Positions 54,456 to 64,000 of a DNA stretch of 64,000 bases are shown one piece after another. This stretch comes from Haemaphysalis longicornis (lineage: Eukaryota; Arthropoda; Arachnida; Ixodida; Ixodidae): positions 16,095,811 through 16,159,810 of the forward strand of contig CM023449.1 of NCBI GenBank assembly GCA_013339765.2. The letters are read 5' to 3'. The notes under the pieces are model-generated. The model was not told the DNA's origin. It searched no databases and saw only the letters and a list, made by a program, of their open reading frames with translations. Both the position numbers and the translations under genes were made by a program. The number at the start of each line of letters is the position of its first letter. The stretch's first letter is position 1.

Positions 54456-55725
54456 TGCCATTTTGATAAGGTACTGCGAGAGAGAACGCACAGGGAGTAT
54501 AACGCCGTAAATTACTGACATCCTTACCTTACTGCCTTCTTAGGACACGTTTGTTGCGCTCTATTGCTACGTATTGCGCGCATATTCTTTCATTCGTGAC
54601 GACCCGAATCCTGCGCCTCCATTGTGCTGGCATCCGCACAGCCGGCATCGTTTTTGCACTATAATCCCTCCTGTGCCAACAAAACACCAATAGTCCACCG
54701 CCAAGGCCACCGCCACCGCCACGCGCACGCGCGCACGGACACGCGCACACGCACACGCACGGGCTCCTGTTAACGAATCCTCAAAGCGGCGATGACAGCT
54801 ACAAACGACATTCAGTGAAAAGAAAGGCGGCAACTGTGACGAAACAGCTTACCTGACAGGAAACGAAGCAGAAGAGCGAGCGACGTTTCATGGACAAGCG
54901 CCTTACGAAATTAGCCGTCTTTAGGTGGCAAAGTTGTTCTCAAATACTTCAATGCGAAGTTGAACACGACATACATAACCGAAGACGTCGATGGCCAAAT
55001 TAATCAAGCTTGTTAACGGCACACTACAGACCACGGGCGACGGCAGATACTGCGACTCGAAATTAAAGCAAATATTTCGGCCGCGCCGCCGCACCAGTCG
55101 CCCGCTGTATTCATGGTCTCGGCCGTTGGCAGTGGATTACGTAAACAAATTAAAACGACAACTGGTAGATAATTGCCTCTGTTACTGATTATAACAGTAA
55201 CTCTAGGTTTTATTATTTATTGTGTGTGTTATAATAAAGACGCTTAGATTTTTAAAGTTTACAATTATAAAACGTGAACTGTACAAGTTTTCCGGCGCTT
55301 GATTTGAACGACAAAAAAGCAGCAGATGTAAGGATAATACTTTGCAATGGCGTTTGGTTGTTTTTAAGTGTAAGTAGTCGTAGTATTATTTGGCGCCTGT
55401 TTATTTAGCGCCCCATTTCATGCCCCCCCCCCCCCTCTTTTGTTTTCTTTTGATATCTGACTTGTTTTCTCCAGCGTTATAGTGTACTCTACCAGCGTTG
55501 TTTGCGTAGGAGAGACCGAGGTGGTCTGTTTCTTGCATCTGTACAAATTATTGACGGTCGCTAACAATAATAATGTAATAAAATTGTGATTACTCTTACG
55601 TTATAACTCCACTGAGCGAAGGGAATGACTGTTGTCAGAGGGGGCATGATTGCGCTGGTTGGACAGGAGAGGAACAGGGAGCGGGGAAATTTCAAATGTT
55701 CACAGTTCAAGGTTGTGCCTGTACA

Positions 55726-55728
<3 letters not shown>
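54456..55728 (+). other. No recognisable gene
   Basis: Contains a short CG/CA-rich run at about 54715-54762 and a 12-base C run near 55424-55435. Nothing else is recognised. Confidence 0.4.
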
Positions 55729-55793
<65 letters not shown>

Positions 55794-55943
55794 AATTTAT
55801 TGAGCGTCTAAATTGCGAGTGGTTCCTTATTCATTGGAGCCCATATGACGTCATGGCCGCCTGCGTCCGGCCGACCAGCGCAAGCTGGGTCGCCAGTGAG
55901 GAGCTGCACATCAAACTCTCCCATTGCTCTCTAAAAGAGGGGG
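55729..55943 (-). mobile_element. I-group LINE 3' end with (CT)n tail
   Basis: On the minus strand REQWESLMCSSSLATQLALV and GRTQAAMTSYGLQ plus a stop match the last codons of the LINE at 1.7 kb (HEQWEREVASSSSETQLVEL). After AATAAATTTATT comes a pure (CT)n tract, seen on the plus strand as (GA)n at 55729-55790. Only about 150 bp of LINE remain. Confidence 0.75.
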
Positions 55944-56009
55944 TGACGAAGAAAACAAGGTATGACATATACAGGCGCCAGTATATGTCTTACCTTGTTT
56001 TCTTCGTCA
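55944..56009. repeat. 66-bp near-perfect palindrome
   Basis: The left arm TGACGAAGAAAACAAGGTAT is mirrored by ATACCTTGTTTTCTTCGTCA-type sequence on the right with one mismatch at the arm's inner side. The inner arms GACATATAC / GTATATGTC flank a centre of AGGCGCCA. It starts exactly where the truncated LINE ends. Confidence 0.92.
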
Positions 56010-56682
56010 ACGTTTAGTTTGCGCCCCGTTTGCTTCTTTCTTAAAGTATGTACCAACTAGCTCAGCAACAAGATTTGTTAATTCTAACTGTCGTTGAAGT
56101 TGCACGCAAAGTCACCCCGTTATTCAGTCAAGGCGACGCCGAGCTTTCACCAATGCTGAGTGACCACTTCACACAGTTTCTTTGCACGTGCCACCCTGCA
56201 TTTCATGGCTCTTTAATCGGGGGTAGGAGTGAATCCCCTCCTCTTCCTGAACTCGCCCAGCTTCCAAAAGCTTAACTTTATAAAAGGTTAGAGGTGGGAA
56301 AATTATGCAGGTAAACGTTGTACAGTTATTTCCGTCTAATTGTAAAGACGCTAATGAGTGGCATTCCACGCAGTAGGAACTATTTAGCCTTGCTGGGATG
56401 CCGAATAAAGAGCTCAATTTTCTATCCAATTTAAAAATCCCCTTTCCGTTAGGCACAGCTTCCAAACTTCACTATTCGGTCATTCGACAACTAACCCAAC
56501 TAGCGCTCACACAAACTGCATGGATAGCTCTGTAAACACTTTCCACTTTTTCTTTCACAGCGCACTCATTTCCGCACATCTATAAAATGGACTTAAGACG
56601 AGCGAATAGAAAGCGTAGCTTAGCATGGAGTGCCACGAGCAGCAGTGGCTGGGATAGAAATTGCCCGTTTTGATGCTTTAGT
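56010..56682 (+). other. No recognisable feature
   Basis: Short frames on both strands only. Confidence 0.4.
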
Positions 56683-56770
56683 GCAGGCGTCGGCAACCTA
56701 CGGCCCGCGGGCTGCATGCAGCCGGCGGGGCAGCATTATGCGACCCACACCACGTCGTTAGAACCCCCAC
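56683..56770 (+). mobile_element. hAT-like transposon end
   Basis: CAGGCGTCGGCAACCTACGG, CCCGCGGGCTGCATGCAGCC is, from memory, the classic end wording of many animal hAT nonautonomous elements (CAGGGGTCGGCAACC...CGGCCCGCGGGCC). The opposite end could not be found, so length and target duplication are unknown. Confidence 0.5.
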
Positions 56771-57162
56771 CCCTCCCCTTGTCACTTCCTATCTAAAGAC
56801 CGACACGCCAGGTTTAACCTAAAATGGGGTCAGGTGGTCGAGAAGAACAGGATATTTATAGCTTCCACTTGACATTGTCCCCCATATTCATACTTAGCGA
56901 GATTCTTTTCAATTTTTGTCAAATACTGTCAATTCACTAAACTTTTTTCTCTTCGCCTTCAAGGCGCTCCCGGCTTTATGCAAGTAAAGTGCCGCAAGGT
57001 TAAAAAACTGTGGTTGATTCTTATGTCATAGGAATCGGCAAAACACGAAAGCGGAATGTGCAGCGAAATCTGCAGCTGAGCATGATTTGCGGTTCGGCGG
57101 CTGTCTTGTCTGAGTTCTTGGCGAGCGACGTCCTGCTCGCGGATCGCTTCGGCAAAGGTGCA

Positions 57163-57433
57163 CTGGCGTCTTTTCCGTGACGGATAAGACTTCAGTGAAA
57201 TCTTGGCGTATCCCGGCATAAAACACTGTCGTGTTAAAACATAAAACCCGAAAACGAACAACCCTGACTATAATGCCCTCCTTAGTTCTAAATGGTGCTT
57301 CCCCTCAAGGAGACCCTGTATGCAGGGGTGCACCCTTTAGAGGCCGCTTGCTTCGTTGTACTGGCGTCATTTCCGTACGAATATGACCTCAGTGAAATGT
57401 GCGTATTCCGGAATAAAACACTTTCGTGTTAAA
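57163..57433 (+). repeat. Diverged direct repeat, about 196-bp period
   Basis: ACTGGCGTCTTTTCCGTGAC to AAAACACTGTCGTGTTAAAA (57164-57240) recurs as ACTGGCGTCATTTCCGTACG to AAAACACTTTCGTGTTAAAA (57360-57433). The copies differ by scattered substitutions and small indels. Could be two tandem units of a larger unidentified repeat. Confidence 0.75.
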
Positions 57434-57790
57434 AAACGGATTTAACGTCGCCTACAAATGGTTACCAGAGATCGTAACGCGTTTTGCCAACACCGACAAC
57501 TCCGAAGGCGTGGAATTTGTTTTCGTTTTCCATTTTCGCTGTTGTCGGTTATTAGCAGCTGCCTGTTTACTTTTTGAAACATTTCTCCGTACAGGAGCTC
57601 ACGCCTACCTCCAACTCTTCGCGATCCGCACAGGACCGGCTTTTCAAGGAATGTGGCGACGCCGGCAATGTTTCTTCCGGTGGGATAACGAAAACTGTAC
57701 ATTAAATCTAGCCTTGAGCTAGTGCATGCGATTTTAAGTCTTTTATTGCGATGAGAAGTTACGCAGACGTAAATCAGGTGGTCACATCCA

Positions 57791-58582
57791 TCAAATACCA
57801 CTCGTTCGCGAAGAAAAAGCAGGGAGAGCGAGTGGGAGTGAAACAGAGGACAGATGCGATGATCCGTAAGCCGACGTCACGGGGACGCGCTTCGCAGCGC
57901 CGCCCGTGGTAAAACTCACCGCCAATACTGTTTGCTGTGCATATGGTTCTTGCACCCTACAGCAGAGAGGTTCCTTTTTACGTTGATAAGAAGTAGTAAA
58001 GTAGCTCACTATAAAAGCGGCGCCTTTTCTATAGTTTGATTGAAAACACTTCGACAACCCAAGCGTTAAAATTGCTCCACTTTTCCAAGTGACAGACTGC
58101 TCGCTGTTGGGCGATATCCTGATTGCTCGGCTCGCTGGCTTATTCTCCACAAGCGTGCCGTCGATGGGGATGCGGTCTTGCGAGAACGCTGACCGAAAGC
58201 ATAGGCAGCAAGCCTGACATGTCCGCGGGGAAAAGGACGAGTAATTGATCTTCGGGAGCAAAAAAATCGATTTACCATCGACCGCCGAGAGGCCACACAG
58301 ATTCGGCCTCGATCCCTCCTTCCATTCCACCGCTTTCTTTCGCCCCCATGACGGCGTGAACACGCAGCGGTTGGTACAAGGCAAAGGCTGCAAACTCTGC
58401 AAGCTGTGGGCGAAGACATGGTTCAGTTGGTTTTTTGCATACAAGTATATGTGATTGATTACTAATTTCCAGACCACGTTTTTGTGCACCCTAATTAGCA
58501 GCTGCTGCGTTGGGTTAGTGTATGAGCCCAGAAAGTTTATCCTTTCGTTCCGTACTACGGTCACGTTAACAGGTGCCTTCAT
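57791..58582 (-). CDS. Unassigned 263-codon open frame, doubtful
   Basis: The longest open frame outside recognisable repeats. It starts at an ATG (58580-58582) and contains PTQQLLIRVHKNVVWKLVIN, WGRKKAVEWKEGSRPNLCG and a Ser/Pro-rich end. I recognise no domain, no signal peptide and no LINE motif. It has no introns or flanking exons that I can see. It may be a chance frame in GC-balanced DNA or an eroded mobile-element product. Confidence 0.15.
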   Translation of the reverse strand: MKAPVNVTVVRNERINFLGSYTNPTQQLLIRVHKNVVWKLVINHIYLYAKNQLNHVFAHSLQSLQPLPCTNRCVFTPSWGRKKAVEWKEGSRPNLCGLSAVDGKSIFLLPKINYSSFSPRTCQACCLCFRSAFSQDRIPIDGTLVENKPASRAIRISPNSEQSVTWKSGAILTLGLSKCFQSNYRKGAAFIVSYFTTSYQRKKEPLCCRVQEPYAQQTVLAVSFTTGGAAKRVPVTSAYGSSHLSSVSLPLALPAFSSRTSGI

Positions 58583-58783
58583 TAGGTCTGCGTTTGCATG
58601 GTCATCTTGTTTGCGCCCATTTGATTATGAGAGGTATTATAAAGGTGTGGTAGATCAAGTTACAGACATTACAAGCCCATTCCCGTTGTTCAGCTATAGT
58701 TTACCCACTACTTTCTCTGCTTATTAGGTGTTCAGCCCCATAGGTCATTCCCCCAAAAATGCACGCTTGCAACGTACAAACTG

Positions 58784-59002
58784 ATTGATTGATTGATTGT
58801 GGGGTTTAACGCGCCGACAACGCAGGCGATAGGCGCACCGTTAGGCTCCGGATTAATTTTGACCACCTGGGGATCTTTATCGGCGCCGAAATCTCGTACA
58901 CACGGGCTTTTCTGCCTCCATCAGAAGCGGCCGCCGCGGCCGATGAAGCGACCTCGTGCTCAGCAGCGCAACGCCTTAGCCACTGAGCCACCGCGGCGGG
59001 TC
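58784..59002 (-). mobile_element. Ruka-like SINE, copy 4, with 14-bp target duplication
   Basis: Minus-strand copy with the full head (A box GTGGCTCAGTGGCTAAGG) and the ATCA-repeat tail, and small internal deletions relative to copy 3, including in the B-box area. A perfect duplication CAACGTACAAACTG flanks it at 58770-58783 and 59003-59016. Confidence 0.92.
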
Positions 59003-59250
59003 CAACGTACAAACTGTGTTCATCACAGACAGAAATTACGAGCGAGGCGCCGCATAAAGGCTGAGTATAAAGGCTAACTCACATTTTGTAAGAAATCTCA
59101 GTAACGCTGCGGCAGGCACCGTTACACTGGCAAAGGCGTCCCCGAACCGACATCTGTCGCCTCCGTCACGTAGGGGTTACGTGGTGACCGAGCGGCGAGC
59201 AGGAGAGCTGCTTCTTTTCCGAACGACGAAGCGTCGAGAGCAAAACTTAA

Positions 59251-60318
59251 GGGCACAGGGTAAGCCCTATACTTCCCATGCATTTTTGGCCATGCTGAGG
59301 CACATTTTTGTCGGCATCTAATAAAGGAATCTACGTAATATATCTGTCATTTTCTTTCAAGTTTTGTGCTCTTTTAACTGTGGTGTAATTGGGAACATCA
59401 ATCGAAAATTCAATTTTTTATGATTTTTTGTCCGTTAGTACCTAACTTTTGGCATTATTTTAGTATTAAAGTTGTGTAACAAAAAACAGTTGCGTGCACA
59501 TTTTCAATTGTAGCACAGTAGGTGCGACACGTTTTGTAGATGATAGGAAAAAAATCAGCTTGTTTAACTGGAAGATATAGGAAATAATGGTACCTGTGTA
59601 CTAAGAAACATTGTTTCGAGATATTGAGTTTAACGTAAAAAAGGGTGAAAAGCCATACTTTTCTGCCAGCAAGGAACACCACTGGAGCCATTTATTTAAA
59701 AAGCACCGTTCAAGTATTTTTTTTTCCTTTTCAGCCTGCCGTCTGTTCTTCCTTGCCTATCTTTGGCACCATCGATACAGCTCTGTTTGCAAAGTATTTT
59801 CGCTGGTGGTAAATATCTTTCTGCCACTTGATGGAGGTGTTGCGCCCCGGTCTTGATCCGAATGACTTCAAAATGCTGGCTCGTGCGTTGCTCATTGAAT
59901 GTAAGAATGGCATCCAATGTTGACATCTTGAGAGTGTGAAGCCCAAAAAAGACGTTTTTTTGTGCGGGGCTCCGAAGGACAAATGTGGAAAAACCGTGCA
60001 ACAGCGTCTTTGGATTCCCTTCGCTAAAAAATCGTCTATGCAATGGTTGCTGAGCAATTTCTCAATACAGCTGGTTCCAGAAAAGCGTTATAATCTGGAA
60101 CTGCAAGTTTCTTGATAAAAACAAATGACAATAAACATGGAAAACATTCTTAAAGAGGGTGCGTTCACTTACTTCTTGCTTACGGAAAAACTGTTTTTGA
60201 GCGATAAATAGGACTTTCTAAGAAAAGATTGAACTTGGAAAATGTGCACAGGGAACTGAAATTCCCTAATTGTGAAGGAAAAAGGTCATTTTTTGAAATT
60301 TCGCCTTGCCCTGTGCCC
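59251..60318. mobile_element. piggyBac-like nonautonomous element (1.07 kb)
   Basis: Ends GGGCACAGGGTAAG and, as reverse complement, GGGCACAGGGCAAG form a 14-bp TIR with one mismatch. TTAA lies immediately outside on both sides (59247-59250, 60319-60322), the known target duplication of piggyBac transposons. The interior is AT-rich. Minus-strand frames of 108-115 codons (59696-60057) do not show the catalytic DDD region I would expect, so it probably depended on a transposase in trans. Confidence 0.72.
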
Positions 60319-60469
60319 TTAACTGATTTAATGTGTGGCGATAAAGGAGTGCCAATCAAACATGAACAGCAGCCACCGGTGGGCTCACAGCATGGCAGTT
60401 TACCGGCCAGAGCAACGCTCTGTGTCGAGCCCGTGAGGTGAGCGGACTCGGCTCGTCCAAGAGCGAGGG
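60319..60469 (+). other. No recognisable feature
   Basis: Short stretch between the TTAA element and a LINE end. Confidence 0.4.
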
Positions 60470-60690
60470 AGAGAAATAGCGAGAGAGAAAGTTCTCAATA
60501 GAGTTGCGGTGGACCTATTGCGCTCACTCGTTATTGTTCCTTATTCACAGGCTCCCATATGCTCCTCGAGCCTCCTGGCCCTTGTGGACCAGGCGAAGTT
60601 GGTCTTACGGGGCGGGGCTCGTCAGCAAGATCTCCCATCGCTCATCATCTATGCTGGCGGAGTCAGCAAGGATTGGGGCGAAAACTTGTA
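60470..60690 (-). mobile_element. I-group LINE 3' end relic
   Basis: On the minus strand DDERWEILLTSPAP, then after a frameshift DQLRLVHKGQEA and ATATGGGAGCCTGTGAATAAGG, align with the 3' end at 55.8 kb. A degenerate CT tail (TTTCTCTCTCGCTATTTCTC) follows. Upstream similarity is lost. Confidence 0.6.
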
Positions 60691-62039
60691 ACCAAGAGTG
60701 CCAACAGTCAACAGCTTTCCAGTGTGTTGCGCGGCACGCAAAAGAACAAATATACAAAACACATCTTCCTATATGTAGTGCTCGAATGTCCCCATAATCA
60801 GTGGCGACGTCCATAGAAGTCTGGAGGGCCGATGAGTCATGTGCGCCACTTCCGTCGCTGACATGAGTCATGGATCTTCAGCGTTAACATCTTTGACAAG
60901 CCAACGCCGGCTTGGGGAGGGGAAGGCTTCACTGCCACAGCGAAAACTTCACCGCTATGCACCAAAGTTGTATCACGCGCGCACAGGGTAACGGCGAAGC
61001 ATTCGCTCAATCGTGACGGCACTGAGAAGCCACGGTAATCGCTTGTAAGCCGCGCTGTGAACGGGGCTGTTGCTTTGGCGAAGCGAAAATAATGCGATAT
61101 ATTTGAATGAGCCACATGATTCGAAAACCAGCAACTACACAATGCCTGCAAGCACGTCCTTAGCATTCCATAGTTTAAGAAGTAGGGGCAATGCCATACA
61201 TCGCCCAATGGCGTACACCTCCTTCCTTCTCGAGCTTTTAGTTGCGTTAATGGTGTAGTGCAGTCTCCGGGAACCATTGACTGTAGGCCGCACCATGGTC
61301 CGTATAAGAAAAAACAAATTACCTCACGTGAACCCTGGATAGTAAATGGAGTATATTAAGGTAGGCATTAGGAGTGGAAGCCGAGTGATGAATGAACGTT
61401 CGTTGTTCGATTGCGCTGAATTTGTGGGTAATGGAATGGCAGTGCCATAATTTATGTTCCAATGGAGGTAACCGAAGAAAAATGAAATCGGGTATTTTCC
61501 CCGTCGAACAATAAGCATATTTTAATTATACAAATGTCGTAGTATTTTTAACACGACGACTAGGGGCGGCGTTGAAGGGACGGAAATCCGTGCGTTATCG
61601 GGAGGCCCACAGCCCAAGTATTCTGGGTAGTTATTAGGCAAGCTGCTACAACAGGCGAAACTCAGAAAACGCCTTGGTCCGTGATCTGACCTTCAAGCTC
61701 GGACACAGGTCGGGCCAGTGTCTTGTGTGCTTGCGCACGGAAAGCATCTAATCACTCGTTAGTTTTAATTGAACGGGTGCAAAGCTAGGGGTAGGGAAAA
61801 AGGTAACGGCAAGCTCAGCCAAGGTCGAGCCACCGTGTCGTGCGCTTCGGCAGTTTTAAGCGCTCGTTCATTCCAAGAAGAGGGATGTTGAGAGGGGAAT
61901 AGGGGGAAATTGCATCCCGCAATCAGAAAAAGATCGCTGATACCTTTCGCATAAATTCGCAGAGAGAGAGAGATAGAGAGAGAAAGCATCCGTAACCTCT
62001 GTTCTGCTTGAATAGAATGCCTCACCGAAGAACGAAGTC
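60691..62039 (+). other. No recognisable gene; short (GA)n
   Basis: Only a GA-rich run at about 61962-61986 stands out. Frames to 146 codons (61277-60837 minus) show no domain. Confidence 0.4.
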
Positions 62040-62640
62040 AGATAACTCATCATCATCATCATCATCATCATCATTAACGAGAACAACCTGTCTACGCCCA
62101 CTGCATGCAGGGTAAAGGTGTCTCCCATAAATCTCCAAATACCCCGGTGCTGGGCTAAGTGCGTCCAATTCATCTCCGCAGACGTCATGATCTCATCTGC
62201 TCACCTAAGTTTCTGCCGCCCCCTGCTCCGATCGCCTTCCTTAGCGATCCACTTTGTTACCCTTAATGAGCAGCAGTTATCTTGCCTTCGCGTTACATGC
62301 CCTGCCCACGCCCATTTATTCTTAATTTTTATTAATATATCCTTAACACGCGTTTGTTCTTTGAACCATTCCCTTGATAATTAGAAGCATAAGAATGAGG
62401 TGAAGTTCAATCGGCAGGCAATCTCAGATAACGAATGTCGGCTGCCTACCATTTCCCCTGAAGAGGAAATCGTTTACCAGCTGCATATTACCGGTACTCA
62501 CCTAGGGGGTAGAAATTTGGAGGCTCCCTAAAAGGGTTCAACTTAAATTGAGGACGACTCAGCGAGCAATGGAACGGATGATGATAAGTGTAACGTTAAG
62601 CGACACGTAGATGACAGGTGTAACGTTAACGTTAAGCGGA
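62040..62640 (-). mobile_element. RTE-like LINE insertion with inverted 5' segment
   Basis: 62047-62378 is the 3' end of the RTE-like LINE on the minus strand: an (ATG)n tail at 62047-62074, the complement of GGGCGTAGA near 62090, TGGATCGCTAAG, and up to GAACAAACGCGTGTTAAGG. From about 62395 the strand flips: the plus strand carries the adjoining upstream LINE segment (GGCAGGCAATCTCAGATAAC to AAGTGTAACGTTAAGCGACA, compare 9350-9535). The two pieces are neighbours in the intact element, the geometry left by twin priming. Confidence 0.75.
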
Positions 62641-63465
62641 GTAGGCCAACAACCCAAAGTAGGTGAAAAGGAAGCACTGCACCAGGTGCCTTTTGGGGTC
62701 GCCTGTCACGAATTTAGGTGAGAATAAGCATGAGAACCTGGTGCAGTATAAAGGCGTGACAGGTGAGAACATTTCCCGCAAGATGTAACGACAAAAGCGT
62801 GCGGCTCGATTGTCACAACGAGGCTATAAAATGTCGCATATTCGCATAATGTTCGCATATAAAATGTCGCAAAATGTTCTATGTCGCATACGTAAGTGTA
62901 CCTCAAGTGAGAACTGGGGGTCAAGTACGCGGGTGCATGTAGAAGTCAGTACTGTTCCACAATGTGAAGGAAGATTAGCAGTGCAGCTAGGTAGTACGGG
63001 ACGTCTTCAGCCAAAGAGACCCAAAGGGCACACTGTAGCCATCTTAAGCTGCATAAAAAGTACAAGCTTTTCTGTTCTACGCGCTTGGTCTACACATGCA
63101 TCGATCTCCTGTAAACTAGCGTCGTCCAGCGCTGCTGTCACAAAATAGTTAAACGAAGAGTCTAATGATAACCTACTTTAGAATTGTACGAGAAGGGGGA
63201 CAAAATGATCATCCTGTTTCCGTAGTGGTACTGACCGACGAGTACTCTTATAACGCTTGCAACAGAGGCTACCCGAAAACATTCACCACGCTACTGCTTT
63301 AAGACGAAAAGGTTACTTGCCTGAGTTGGCAAAAGCCCGCAACGACCTGGCGTCCGCAAAATACATCTGCGGGCTCAATGTCTGAAAATGGCGTAACCTC
63401 TTCCACAGTAGCTGATTTCGGCACCAACCAATACCTCACCTCACTAAAAAGGCGAGACAGAGACG
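62641..63465 (+). other. No recognisable gene; interlocked inverted repeats
   Basis: ACTGCACCAGGT (62676-62687) pairs with ACCTGGTGCAGT (62736-62747), and CCTGTCACG (about 62702-62710) with CGTGACAGG (62755-62763), so the arms interlock. A cluster of TCGCA motifs, with two ATAAAATGTCGCA copies, follows at about 62825-62890. Nothing else is recognised. Confidence 0.5.
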
Positions 63466-63525
63466 GGAGTCGAATTCAGGGACCGCAGTGGCAGGTAAGT
63501 GACTATACCACTACTCCACACCGGT
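63466..63525 (-). repeat. tRNA-like segment (possible SINE head)
   Basis: On the minus strand GTAGTGGTATAGTCACTTAC resembles a tRNA D-arm/A box, CTGCCACTGCGG an anticodon arm of tRNA-Gly type, and TGAATTCGACTCCCGTCTC a T-arm/B box. Pairing at the acceptor stem is poor, so it is a tRNA-derived repeat or pseudogene. Confidence 0.4.
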
Positions 63526-63688
63526 TGCTTTGTTCTTTACTGGTACAAGCTGAAAATGTTGTTCGGAGTTGTACATTATTATTGAATAAGCGGGGTCAGG
63601 AGGGGAAATAAAAAACAAACAAAAAGGCGCTCGCTCCAGGTGGGTGCACGATGCGTGTCTCAGAATTAAACCACAAAAAGACGGTGAG

Positions 63689-63702
63689 CCCCCCCCCCCC
63701 CC
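63689..63702 (+). repeat. Poly-C run (14 C)
   Basis: Uninterrupted 14-base C run. Frames crossing it encode Pro or Gly runs and are not meaningful. Confidence 0.9.
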
Positions 63703-63855
63703 GTTTAAATCTTTGGTTTCCCAGCACTGGAGTGCGTAAGTTTCCTTTGTCCGCAAAGAACATTGTATGCAAATGGAATAAGCGGCACGCCACGTTAACG
63801 CCACGCAAGGGCCATCTTTGTTCAGCGCTGTTACGATGGCTGTGAGTAAGGGCAC

Positions 63856-64000
63856 TTTGGGAAGGAAGGAAGAAAGGAAGGAAGGAAGGAATAAAGGTGA
63901 AGGAAAGGCAGGAATGTCAACCAGGCTGTGGCCTAGTTTGCTTTCCTACGCGTGGGGAAGGGGAACATTGGGGAAAAAAACTCCCCCCACCTCCCCAAAG
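63856..64000 (-). mobile_element. LINE 3' end running off the window
   Basis: The (GGAA)n tract at 63861-63891 is followed by AAAGGCAGGAATGTCAACCA, GGCTGTGGCC and CGTGGGGAAGGGGAACATTG. This parallels AAAGGCAGGGAGGTTAACCA, GGTTACAG and ATGGGAAGTGGGGAAGGAGG at 8424-8490, the 3' UTR of the antisense LINE there. The element therefore lies on the minus strand with its body beyond the window. Confidence 0.65.

Noticed and set aside
55625..56017. 130-codon frame with Arg-Glu repeats
   Set aside because: Generated by the (GA)n tail of an antisense LINE and its flanks.

Overview
The window is repeat-dense animal nuclear DNA, most likely from an ixodid tick. That assignment is an inference. It rests on several copies of a tRNA-headed SINE whose layout and wording match, as I recall it, the tick Ruka SINE family, together with heavily decayed LINEs of I-group, CR1-like, RTE-like and Tx1-like type, and a gag zinc knuckle of the kind I associate with tick Gypsy elements. 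I see no convincing host protein-coding gene, no rRNA or functional tRNA gene, no CRISPR array and no prokaryotic operon. Almost every open reading frame that can be interpreted is a broken piece of a mobile element or an artefact of a simple repeat.

Layout. 0-6 kb: an internally deleted I-group LINE (+), a (CT)n tail, the first copy of an unassigned 0.7-1.0 kb repeat with a TATA motif, and a second I-group LINE (+) with RT and RNase H remnants. 6.8-10.2 kb: RTE-like and CR1-like fragments with three nested insertions (a LINE 3' fragment, a LINE tail and a SINE). 11.7-12.0 kb: a probable solo LTR. 13.4-18.9 kb: a hairpin-bearing inverted-repeat element, then a Tx1-like LINE (+) with two zinc knuckles, interrupted by a TIR element and by an LTR/gag fragment. 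19-27 kb: mostly unassigned DNA with SINE pieces, a minisatellite and a 0.69 kb (TG/CG)n block. 27.2-30.6 kb: a SINE and a deleted I-group LINE (-). 30.8-35.7 kb: a possible 1.1 kb TIR element, a long foldback, and a CR1-like fragment carrying a TA-flanked MITE. 36-40.1 kb: the most complete LINE of the window, CR1-like (-), split by a SINE. 40-46 kb: unassigned, with a SINE relic and a 134-bp dimer repeat. 46-48.5 kb: an I-group LINE (-) pierced by another LINE tail (+), then the second TATA repeat. 51.1-51.8 kb: the third TATA repeat. 54-58 kb: the second hairpin element with a tRNA-like segment, a LINE 3' end, a 66-bp palindrome, a hAT-like end and a diverged direct repeat. 58.8-64 kb: a SINE with a 14-bp target duplication, a TTAA-flanked piggyBac-like element, more LINE 3' ends, and a 5'-inverted (twin-primed) RTE-like insertion.

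These elements do not act together as a pathway; they form a layered record of insertions. The most interesting unexplained structure is the three-copy repeat at 2.0-3.0, 47.8-48.5 and 51.1-51.8 kb. It has a 16-bp subterminal inverted repeat and a 19-bp TATA-containing core that is essentially invariant while the rest of the copies has drifted. Two of its three copies end directly against same-strand LINE sequence. All clade names come from motif reading without database searches and should be treated as provisional.
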